Below, piece by piece: positions 55,840 through 64,000 of a stretch of 64,000 bases of DNA (the first letter of the stretch is position 1; each line of letters starts with the position of its first letter). The translations under genes and the position numbers were made by a program. The notes beneath the pieces were generated by a model. That model saw only the letters and a list, made by a program, of their open reading frames with translations. It was not told the DNA's origin and did not search any database. The DNA lies in contig CP092871.1 in the NCBI GenBank assembly GCA_030710605.1, positions 69,839,773 through 69,903,772 of the forward strand, read 5' to 3'. This DNA is from Cordylochernes scorpioides. Its lineage: Eukaryota; Arthropoda; Arachnida; Pseudoscorpiones; Chernetidae.

Positions 55840-56470
55840 AAGGTGGTTAGCTCCGGGCGGTGATGGAACGGCGGATGATGGTACAGTTCTTAACGGGGTT
55901 GGTGCGATGGTGGAAACTGTCGGACTTTGATAACCACGACTCAGGATCGAATCCCGCATGGTGTGGACCTAACTTCTCATACCTAACGCTTTATCGTTTA
56001 AAAGGTTTCATCTCTATATAGGTTAAGTAGTGTAAAATATATGGAATAAACGGAATATGCAAATTAACACCTGGAACCAAACTAATTTGCATAAACCATG
56101 TTCGAAACTATGACACAGTGACACCTTCCTTATTTACATAACGATATATACCCTGTCGAAGTGTCATCCGGCTAGAATTTGTGGAAACGTATGTGTGGAA
56201 CAAACGCTCCAAAATATAGCTGTAATAGCTTCCAATTCCCGCATAACTCCTACTCCATCAGAATGTGTAAGGAACCAAACGAGAATTAGCACCTTGAAGA
56301 TAGAAAGTCGAACTACTTTCTACATGTATAGACGTGGGATACACTCAAAATCAGTTGATTACTACCCACAATGATAATTATGACTTGTACTCTATATACT
56401 TGGGATAAGTAAAACAGCGGTCAATGTGGAATAACTTACTGTGTAGGATATTACTGATGGAAAAGTCCAC
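55840..56470 (+). repeat. SINE candidate, copy 2, with long body
   Basis: The head has GACTCAGGATCGAATCCCGC, a B box like GGTTCGAATCC. The body has CTTTATCGTTTAAAAGGTTT, GGAATAAACGGAATATGC and CCCTGTCGAAGTGTCATCC, then AAAGTCGAACTACTTTCTAC and CTACCCACAATGATAAT. The last two match copy 1 at 13595 and 13660; the middle matches 57418-57820. It may be a SINE or a longer composite. Confidence 0.6.
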
Positions 56471-57417
56471 ATTGGATCAAGTACAGATGCTGAAACAGTT
56501 TTCGGCGAGGTTCAATGGATAGCGTTTTGTTTTGACGTCTATTTTGTGACGGGAGAATCAACCTTTATTTTATAATATACATGTCTATAATTTCGATAGG
56601 AAAACAGCCTATCTTCTTCAGATAAAGAAGAGAGAGCAAAGTTAAAACTTTCAACAATTACATATGTACATGACGTTCCGTTATTTTAATATCAGGAAAT
56701 AAAATTCAAACAAAGAAGCAAATTTATAACAAAAAGAAATGTTCAACAAAATATCCGGAAGATGGAACAGCTGCTCTTCTATGACAAAAAAAAAGAAAAA
56801 AATCAATAAAAATAATATTGGTATCTGACGAAAAGCAATCGGGCGACACTGGGTGTAATGTACCTTGACTAAATTAAAATGACAGAGCTTGGAACAGAGA
56901 ATCTTCGAGAATAATAAAATTAAAGAACAAAAGTTTATCCTGCAGGAAAATGTTTACAAGAAATCACAGAAAACTTAAAAATATTTGACATTATTGAAGA
57001 GACACTAGCTGTTTGTCTCCCCAACTAGTTACTTTTAAAATATTGGCATTTCTTCCGTTTACCTAAAAAATCGTTTTTTAAAAATTATCGAATAAAAAAA
57101 ATATATAGATTAGATCAACTTAGATTCTTCTAGAATACCTACGATGTCGCCAACTACCTACTTGAATTTGTTTTATTTTGTAAACTAGATAGACGGCCAA
57201 AATTTGCACGAGTTCTGCATGAAGAAATATTTTCCCAACCACAATATTGTTTTAACAAAAGTTATTATTATTTTCTGTGGTAATAATAATGTTAAAATAT
57301 ATTAATTCATTAATATAAATTATTATTATGATCATTTACGATTCCAGAAATTGGATATATTAGGCTGTTAAAATGTACATTTTCATATATGCAAAGTTTG
57401 TAATATTTGCAAACTAG

Positions 57418-57820
57418 ACCAATTTCTCATACCTAACACTTTATCGTTTAAAAGGTTTCATCTCTATATAGGTCAAGTAGTGTAAAAACAAAAATGGAAT
57501 AAACGGAATATGCAAATTAACACCTGGACCCAAAATAATTTGCATAAACCATGTTCGAAACTATGATACAGTGACACCTTTCTTATTTACATAACTCTAT
57601 ATACCCTATAGATAGAAATTTTGTCGGGAGGATATTGATATATAAATATAAAGGTCACCTCTCCTGTCAAAATATACGTCAAAATTAAACGCCATCTAGA
57701 TGGCGTCTAGCTTTGACGTCTATTTTGACGGGAGAGGGGTGGCCCTTATCTTTATATACCAATATACCCCGTCGAAGTGTCATCTGGATAGATTTGTATG
57801 TGGAACAAATACTCCAAACT
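57418..57820 (+). repeat. Second copy of the SINE body, split by a hairpin MITE
   Basis: Matches 55970-56230 from CTCATACCTAAC to GAAGTGTCATCTGG and GTGGAACAAA, but between TATATACCC and ATATACCCCGTCGAAG it carries about 155 extra bases. The empty site is visible in copy 2 (ATATACCCTGTCGAAG at 56148). Confidence 0.8.
57603..57768. mobile_element. Hairpin MITE, CTCCCGTCAAAATA family, full copy
   Basis: Inverted arms CACCTCTCCTGTCAAAATAT ...AAACGCCATCT and AGATGGCGTCTAG... TATTTTGACGGGAGAGG meet at the middle (57703-57718). About 8-9 bp (ATATACCC) are repeated on both sides as a target duplication, proven against the empty site at 56148. Half copies lie at 13230-13290, 56530-56580, 60335-60395, 60780-60845 and 61070-61110. 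Confidence 0.8.
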
Positions 57821-58359
57821 ATAAACATTATATACAGATATACATATATTAAAAGGCTGTTGTTGGGTTCTGTGCTGCCTGGAGTATAGGAGCTCCATTT
57901 ATGCTTCCTTCCTGCGATGAATCTGTATAAGACTGGTGGTCTTAATAAAGCTGTATATGTGTGAATATATATGTTAAAATTAAACCATCCTGGGATGAAA
58001 GTCTTTTAAGAATATATCTAATATCTCTCTAACTTTTTCTCGAGGTTAAAGAAGATATTTCTACAGGAGAACTATGTTGACATGAACAAAACTACTAAAA
58101 ACAAAACTTTTGGCTTTGTATAAAATTCAATTTCTTATGTTGGCACCCCCGAGATAATAGTTTTAGTCTTTGAAGTTATAATTCCGTGTATATTGTGGAC
58201 AGTGTGTCTGGCATTCTCTTCACAGTGAGAGCCGCCTCCTTTTCACCTTAGACCTTAGGGTACATGGGGGGTTGGGTTCTGAAGAAAAATTAATTCATAG
58301 ACTTCTGTAAGGTCCAGTCTTGTGTTTGTATTACTGTATTTTCTTTATATAGATATGTA

Positions 58360-58709
58360 TGTAGAACGACATTTTAAAATTATCCCGCATGTGTTTCTTT
58401 TGAACGAAAAATCGAAATTTATTTTAAGGTGAAATAGCGATTATTTCTAACCTTAGGGATGAAGTATGAAAGGATGAATTGTGAGAAGAGTAATGATTAA
58501 CGAAAAATAAAGTGTCCAGGGATGGGATATTGGGATGGGAATTCCCATCCCTGGACACTTTATTTTTCCGTTTATCATTACTCTTCACAATTCATCCTTT
58601 CATACTTCATCCCTAAGGTTAGAAATAATCGTTATTTCTCCTTAAAATAAATTTCGAATTTTCGTTCAAAAGAAACACATGCGGGATAATTTTCAAATGT
58701 CGTTCTACA
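58360..58709. mobile_element. Long perfect hairpin, about 170-bp arms
   Basis: TGTAGAACGAC...to...GTCGTTCTACA: the arms are nearly identical along their length, for example CCTTAGGGATGAAGTATGAA on the left and TTCATACTTCATCCCTAAGG on the right, with a turn near 58537 (GGGATGGGAATTCCCATCCC). The arms differ at only a few places. Foldback or MITE type; no coding. Such a transcript would be a long double-stranded RNA. Confidence 0.85.
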
Positions 58710-60330
58710 ATCATAAGTCGTATTATATTGTGTTATAGATTTGCATGTGGTGGAGGTTGTTAGGTTTGTCGTTAAGGGATAATATATTTATTTGTAGAAT
58801 GTTTCTAGCCATATCTCTCTAGATTGAGAATCAAAGTGGGAAACCCTCTGGTATCTTTTTATCTTTTATAGTATTCAAATGTTGATCTGAATCAGCTATT
58901 TTTATTGGTATATTTCAATATATTGATTAGGATAATGGTATACTCCTATACTCAAAAAAAAAAAAAATGGATAGGTGATTAACCTAGTGGAAATATTGAA
59001 ATATTCAAATAAAGAAAAGAAAACAGTTGATTTCGAAGCGTGTTTAATCATTAATAGAGACTTAAGAAGTTCATATGGTTGCTCTATATTTATATGTGGT
59101 GATTTGCGAGCAGTCGAAGTGACAGGTGGACGCACACAGGATCCAGGAGAAAGAGTCTATGAGGAGTAAGTCAGGGAAGAGAGAGAAAGTCTGAGGTCCA
59201 CCCTGGGAACAGCCATCGTGAAGACGGCGTCGGAGATATCTACCTATTGATCATCAGGGAATTTTATACTGTTACCCTAGCGAGACGGGGAAATGATCCT
59301 GAGTTCTCAGAATTAAACAACCATTATGTAAGAAGACAATACCACGTGGTTATAACTAGGCCTAATTTAACTATCACCCTATCTCTCTTTCTACCTCCAA
59401 ACAGATTATTTATATTTAAATATATTTTAAGAGTACATTTTCATCATATATACAAATATCCAAAAAATTAGGAACGTATTTACGTGTGTCCATTATTTAT
59501 CTACATCCCCAAACTAAGAATCCCTCCAAAATGACGCTTCAATATAGACCAAACAGCTAAATTAACAATAGTATAAATAAAGAAGTCTGAAGATTTAACT
59601 GGGAACGTTCATCACAGATCAACCAGTTTTTATTTTCTTTCGAGGCTCTAGATAAACTTGCTAATAAAAAGGGAACAAAAATAGTTCGCTTTCATTTTAA
59701 TAGCGGACACAACCTATTAATTCTATTTTTAATGAAGACATTATGTGTGAATAATTCTTAAGCACATTATTATTTATGTATGCACTCTAGAAAAAAGTAA
59801 AACTATAAATTATTCTATAATCAGATATCCGTTAATTCTTTATCAATACAGCGTAAAGATAATAAATTATTTTCCATATCCAACCGAGAATCCTCTAAAT
59901 CAGCATTAATATTTATAAAAAGAGACGCGTAAATCTTTAGAAGAACTTGGTGAATATTTCCTGGAAAGAAAATCTCAATAAAGGAGAGGAAATGTTTACA
60001 GAGAAAACCTGAGGTCATTATTTAAAATTATTAGTTGATCTTTTTCCGATAGGGGGAGTTATTTGTCCCATTTATCATAGAGTGGGAAATATGCAGCTTT
60101 TATTGTTGCATAGAAGTGAACTTTGACTGAAGTGGACTCAGGAATTTATAATCGGAAAACTATTAAAGCTTTTTTTTTGCGAATTTTCTTTTTATTTATG
60201 AAGATTAACAAAATTTTATCGATATTTTTTGTTTGTTTTTATCTAATTGTTATTAGATTTATTTCTAATCATAATATATATATTTATTGGAGGGAAATAC
60301 TTAAAAACTACAGTAGTTAAAGTCTAAAAA
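58710..60330. other. AT-rich DNA with one candidate exon
   Basis: Apart from the exon candidate at 59821-59968, no gene supported. A GC-richer block at 59090-59280 (GTCCACCCTGGGAACAGCC, GAAGACGGCGTCGG) resembles LTR U5 sequence but has no partner in the window. Confidence 0.45.
59821..59968 (-). CDS. Candidate last exon, unknown protein
   Basis: On the minus strand GAGATTTTCTTTCCAG, a strong acceptor, leads directly into GA then NIHQVLLKIYASLFININAD, LEDSRLDMENNLLSLRCIDK, ELTDI and a TGA at 59821-59823. About 48 codons, balanced composition. No family recognised and no partner exon found. Confidence 0.35.
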
Positions 60331-60334
60331 AAGC

Positions 60335-61130
60335 ATAGGAATCCTCTCTCGTCAAATTAAACGTCAAAACTAGACGAAACCTATTGACCGTCGCCGCAAA
60401 CTAGCGGCCTCGGGTTGATGACAAAGCCACAACACCAGCTTTAGTTAACTGAGAAGCGTCCACCTAGAGACCATGGTTTCGGGCTAATGGCCCTCGTCAG
60501 TCAAGGGCAGACTTTATTCCATGAGAGAGAGAGAGAGAGAGAGAGAGATCCACAAGGGATCTAATGGACTCTTCACAATCTGCCAAGTTAATTTTAGATC
60601 AATTTCCTCCCATCAAGTTTTATATCTAGTAGTTAAAGTGATAGAGATCCACATAGAGAGGATAAGTTTGTGGCCACGGATTCTGACCTTAAACCAGAAT
60701 TCCTTCCAAGTGCCCTGGGTATATCAGCAGGATAGTCCAGCGCTGTATCAGAGGTGGAAATTTTGCCGGGAGAATATTGATCTATATAAAGATAAAGGTC
60801 ACCTCTCCCGTCAAAATAAACGTCAAAACTAGACGTCATCTATTGACCGTCACCACAAATTAGTGGCCTCGGGTTGGTGACAAAGCCACAACATCAGCTT
60901 TGCGCAGAGGCGATATCGTAGCCCATGAGGATCTTCCGAGGCGCGATTATTGCTAGTTGAAAACTTTTACACAACACCAGCTTTGAAAAACTCAGAAGCG
61001 TCCACCCGGACAAGAGATCTAGTGGAATCTTCACAATCTGCCAAAGTTTTGCGGCGAAGGTCAATAAATGGCGTCTAGCTTTGACGTCTATTTTGACGGG
61101 AGAAATGATATTTATCTTTATAGGCTGCAT
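60335..61130. repeat. Composite interspersed repeats, two further copies
   Basis: Copy 2 starts near 60405 (GCGGCCTCGGGTTGATGACA), copy 3 near 60862 (GTGGCCTCGGGTTGGTGACA); both have CCACAACA(C/T)CAGCTTT and AGAAGCGTCCACC as at 12993-13140. Each is preceded by half of the CTCCCGTCAAAATA hairpin. In copy 3 about 75 bp with GCGATATCGTAGCCC splits the CAGCTTTG site. Confidence 0.7.
60522..60549 (+). repeat. (GA)n microsatellite
   Basis: About 13 GA units, at the place where copy 1 of the composite repeat (13112) has only GATATC. It therefore expanded in situ. Confidence 0.85.
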
Positions 61131-61164
61131 TAGTTGTATGCATGCAATCACATAGCCGCATAGT

Positions 61165-61215
61165 TGATTAAACTGGCGAAGCTACTAGGAGGGTTCGCCA
61201 CTGATGAGCCCTCCT
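61165..61215 (+). ncRNA. Pseudoknot-capable motif, copy 3
   Basis: GGCGAA, AGGAGGG, TTCGCC, CTGATGAG, CCCTCCT in the same order as in the 373-bp units. Here GGCGAA/TTCGCC and AGGAGGG/CCCTCCT pair perfectly, and three changes relative to 53611 are compensated on the partner strand or improve pairing, which favours a real RNA structure. Confidence 0.4.
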
Positions 61216-61349
61216 CAACATTTTTACATTGCAGTATGGACATTACATTGTATTTGTGTAAAAGATAGAGAAAAATAGTGCTAAAATAGTTTCATATCTT
61301 GAATAAGCAATCAAATGGCATCTCAATCAATGAAAATATGCAAAGTATA

Positions 61350-61645
61350 TAGCCACGAGGAAAATTAGGGAAGACAAAAACTTCAGGATGACCCAGCAAT
61401 TTATCAAAGACAAGAACAAGCTAAGAATGATTAACAAAAGATAAGCAATGAGGGAAGTGTACAGAGTAGCAAAATATAAACATACAAATGATACTCTGTT
61501 AATAAAATAATAAATACTTTGTGTGCTGAGAACATGTAAGAAAACATCTACCTATGTTTTCCCACGTGACGCAGCGGAGCGTGACCTTGGCTGCACGGGT
61601 GAGTCAGTTGTTGTTTTGCTCTCTGTATAGATGGACATTAAAACA
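61350..61645 (+). repeat. 5' LTR of Gypsy 2
   Basis: Starts near AGCCACGAGGAAAATTAGG (compare TGTCACGTAGAA at 33583; TG seems mutated to TA) and ends ATTAAAACA, followed by GGGTGGCAGCGATAACTGG, a likely priming region with TGGCAGCG. Related fragments at 33583, 34073 and 50265 (reversed). Confidence 0.75.
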
Positions 61646-61727
61646 GGGTGGCAGCGATAACTGGATAAAATACGAACCCGTATATCGCAAAATATCGATT
61701 TTTGCGTACCTTGGAAGATAATTCAAC

Positions 61728-63085
61728 ATGGCTCAGAATAAACCTCCAGAAACTTTCGACTTCTCGACTCCCAACGAATGGCCCAAATGGAGGAAAAGAT
61801 TCGAACGATACCTCGTGGTCAGTGGAATGAAGAAGAAAGAGGAGGCGGACAAGATCGATTTGTTCATGTACTTGATGGGCGACCGCGCGGATGATATATT
61901 CAGGACCTTCAAGTTCGAAAAGGAGGAAGAGGCAACGAAAATTGATTCCGTCCTCAAGGCGTTCGACAGCCACTTCTGTGTCAGAAAGAATATTATCTAC
62001 GAACGTGCGAAATTTAATTCAAGAATCCAAGAGGATCGGGAGCCAGTGGACGAATTCATCACTTCATTGTACAAATTGGCTGATAGTTGCGAATTTGAGG
62101 GTCTTCATGAGCAGTTGATCCGTGACCGAATAGTGGTTGGAGTGAGGGACAAAGCTTTATCTGAAAGAATGCAGTTGGACAGCGAACTGACTTTGGAAAA
62201 GGCGGTGAAATTGGTTCGACAGCAGGAAGCCTTTCGACAGCAGCAAGTCGACCTGCAGCGTCCCTCAACAAGTCAAAAGGTCAATCAGGTGAAGTTCGAC
62301 TCGAAGAAGCAATCACCGAAACAGCAGCCTTCGAGGAAGAAGGAGAAGTCAGCCAAAACAAGATCACGATGTCCAAAGTGCGGAGGTTTCACCCACAGGG
62401 AAGGACAGGCTTGCCGTGCTGAAGGACAAAGATGCAACCTATGTTCAAAAACTGGCCATTTTGCAAATTGCTGCCCAGATAAGCAGGCGAAGACTGCGGA
62501 AGTCAAAGCTGTTTCTGAACTTGATGAAGAAATTGGTTTTCTCCTGGAGGTCTCAGCTGTGGAGGATTCATCTAATCTCGATGATGATGAAGGCGAGTGC
62601 AGGAGGCGATGGACAGCAGAAATCCAAGTGAACGGGAAAAAGGTGAAGTTCAAGCTCGACTCCCAGGCGGATATTACATGTGTTCCTCTGTGTCTCTTCA
62701 AGAAGATGATGGGACAGCAACGACTAGTGAAAAGTGATATCAACCTTAGAGCTGCTGAATTTTCCGAACTTCAGACTGTGGTTATGTTTATATCAACGCT
62801 GCGAAATGGCATTTATGAAATCAAGGAGAAGATTTGTGTCATTCGTCGTTTGAGTGAACCTCTTCTGAGTCGCCGGGCATGTGAGCTCTTGAACCTGGCG
62901 AGGCGGATTGAAGTGGTTGCGACGAGAATTAACCCGATCAAGGAATTCCCTGAAGTATTTGAAGGACTGGGACAGATCGGAAACCCTTACGAAATCAAAT
63001 TGAAACCTGGAGCAAAACCATATGCTGTGCATACTCCTCGACGGGTACCAATACCTTTGATGGAAAAGCTCAAAACAAGATTGGA
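61728..63085 (+). CDS. Gypsy 2 gag-protease
   Basis: About 452 codons, unbroken. Gag: ETFDFSTPNEWPKWRKRFER and YLVVSGMKKKEEADKIDLFM, then FIVVG-type capsid end VDEFITSLYKLADSCEF. Nucleocapsid: CPKCGGFTHREGQAC and a clean CX2CX4HX4C knuckle, CNLCSKTGHFANC. Protease: VKFKLDSQADITCVPLCLF, where the usual D(S/T)GA is DSQA, an unusual change beside the catalytic Asp. The end has PGAKPYAVHTPRRVPIPLME, the run-up to RT. The ATG is at 61728, about 80 bp after the LTR. An open frame continues to 63122 past the junction, out of frame with integrase. Confidence 0.88.
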
Positions 63086-63943
63086 ATGGATTTGTTCAAG
63101 TTCGAGAATAAGTGGTATCTAGTCGTCATTGACTATTATTCTCGCTTTCCTGAAATTATTCAGCTGGATCGGCTCACAGCCAGTGTGGTGGTGCGTAGTT
63201 GCAAATCCATATTTGCCCGACATGGAATACCAGAAACTGTTGTAAGCGATAATGGGACGCAATTTGGAGCTGCTCGTGAATTTGCAAATTTCGCAAGGCA
63301 GTACGGATTCCAACATGTCACTTCAAGTCCTCGATTCCCGCAGAGCAATGGGATGGCAGAAGCAGGTGTGAAAATTGCTAAGTTGATCCTCAAGAAAAAT
63401 CAAGACCCATCGCTTGGACTCCTGGAGTATCGATCGACCCCTTTGGAGAACGGTTACAGCCCTGCTGAGCTTATCATGGGACGTAAACTCCGAACGACCT
63501 TGCCAATTGCACCAGAGAATCTTAATCCAAGGTTGGTGGACTCTCAGACCCTGAAAAGAAAGGAGGGGAGAAGGAGAAAGGATATGAAATCCAGATATGA
63601 TCTACGCTGCGGAGCTACGGACATGGAGGAGCTATCCGAAGGTGACACGGTTTGGATTACAGATATGCGAACCTGGGGGATTGTAAAGAAGAAAGCATCG
63701 ACACCAAGGTCGTATATGGTTGATACTCCATTTGGGACTTTACGTCGAAACAGGTTCCATCTACGAAAAGGATATGCAGTGCAATATCCAGCCGACCCAT
63801 CGACGCCGACCTTTTCGGGGGAGGAACTGGTTGAAAATGAAAAGACCCCAGTTGTGGATTATCCCTCTAACGACTCAGAAGACGGCCAGATAAGAACCCG
63901 GAGTGGACGAATTGTTAAACCTGTGGATCGCCTTCATTATTAA
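63086..63943 (+). CDS. Gypsy 2 integrase, C-terminal two thirds
   Basis: 285 codons open. Integrase core: MDLFKFENKWYLVVIDYYSR with the first Asp, TVVSDNGTQFGAAREF with the second, and SNGMAEAGVKIAK with the Glu. Then LLEYRSTPLENGYSPAELIM, LSEGDTVWITDMRTWGIVKK and an end TRSGRIVKPVDRLHY usual for this Gypsy group. The start ATG is within integrase sequence after the deletion, not a natural start; the HHCC zinc finger is missing. Confidence 0.85.
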   Translation: MDLFKFENKWYLVVIDYYSRFPEIIQLDRLTASVVVRSCKSIFARHGIPETVVSDNGTQFGAAREFANFARQYGFQHVTSSPRFPQSNGMAEAGVKIAKLILKKNQDPSLGLLEYRSTPLENGYSPAELIMGRKLRTTLPIAPENLNPRLVDSQTLKRKEGRRRKDMKSRYDLRCGATDMEELSEGDTVWITDMRTWGIVKKKASTPRSYMVDTPFGTLRRNRFHLRKGYAVQYPADPSTPTFSGEELVENEKTPVVDYPSNDSEDGQIRTRSGRIVKPVDRLHY

Positions 63944-64000
63944 TTATATTATGCATTTAAAGTTTGTAATGTATATATATATTTCAAGTCTTAAAAAGGG

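Larger units (their letters stand above)
61350..64000 (+). mobile_element. Gypsy retrotransposon 2, internally deleted
   Basis: 5' LTR (61350-61645), untranslated leader, gag with zinc knuckles, protease, first residues of RT, then directly integrase. RT palm, RNase H and the integrase zinc finger are gone. The ORF ends at 63943; a purine run AAAAAGGG is at the very end of the window, so the 3' LTR should begin just outside. It is an internal-deletion derivative that could only move with help. Confidence 0.88.

Noticed and set aside
59090..59280. A solo LTR
   Set aside because: GC-rich U5-like wording, but no TG...CA borders or second copy could be fixed.

Overview
This is AT-rich nuclear DNA from an animal, most likely an invertebrate. 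The evidence is a serotonin-receptor gene of the invertebrate 5-HT1 type, long gene-poor stretches with microsatellites, and a crowd of eukaryotic mobile elements: LINEs, BEL/Pao and Gypsy LTR elements, a Penelope-like element, a Helitron-like repeat, mariner, SINEs and hairpin MITEs. An arthropod, possibly a crustacean, fits the receptor and the repeat mix, but the species cannot be fixed from the sequence. Many reading frames carry single-base shifts, often at homopolymers. The window may therefore hold uncorrected long-read indels as well as true decay.

Layout. 1-4.5 kb: a minus-strand LINE whose endonuclease is split by a second, 5'-truncated LINE with a 13-bp target-site duplication and a (TG)n tail. 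7.7-10.8 kb: a 5'-truncated BEL/Pao element. 11.5-12.4 kb: two small convergent ORFs, one a clear RING finger. 12.45-16.1 kb: Helitron-like units with internal tandem repeats in both orientations, broken by other repeats. 16.3-19.3 kb: LTR pieces and a mariner fragment. 23.05-29.17 kb: a complete BEL/Pao element with both LTRs, primer-binding site and polypurine tract. 31.15-32.30 kb: an apparently intronless 5-HT1-like receptor on the minus strand, the best host gene. 33.4-35.2 kb: a degenerate minisatellite. 36.08-41.36 kb: a non-autonomous LTR element with about 4 kb of almost non-coding interior. 41.37-45.13 kb: a giant imperfect palindrome with 1.8-kb arms, each bounded outside by an LTR. 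45.16-45.36 kb: a hairpin element. 45.36-49.95 kb: a decayed Gypsy with both LTRs. 50-51.4 kb: LTR relics. 52.4-54.8 kb: a Penelope-like element with tandem and inverted terminal repeats. 55.5-61.2 kb: SINEs, hairpin MITEs, composite repeats and two candidate exons. 61.35 kb to the end: a Gypsy whose reverse transcriptase has been deleted, continuing beyond the window.

How it fits together. Only the receptor, the RING ORF and perhaps three other fragments look like host genes; everything else recognised is mobile DNA, much of it nested. Two links between elements stand out. The words around GTCGACAGGAT lie just inside the LTRs of the decayed Gypsy, the non-autonomous element and the palindrome, suggesting shared priming and mobilisation in trans. 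The first roughly 40 bases of a Gypsy-type LTR also occur inside each Helitron-like tandem unit, suggesting capture.
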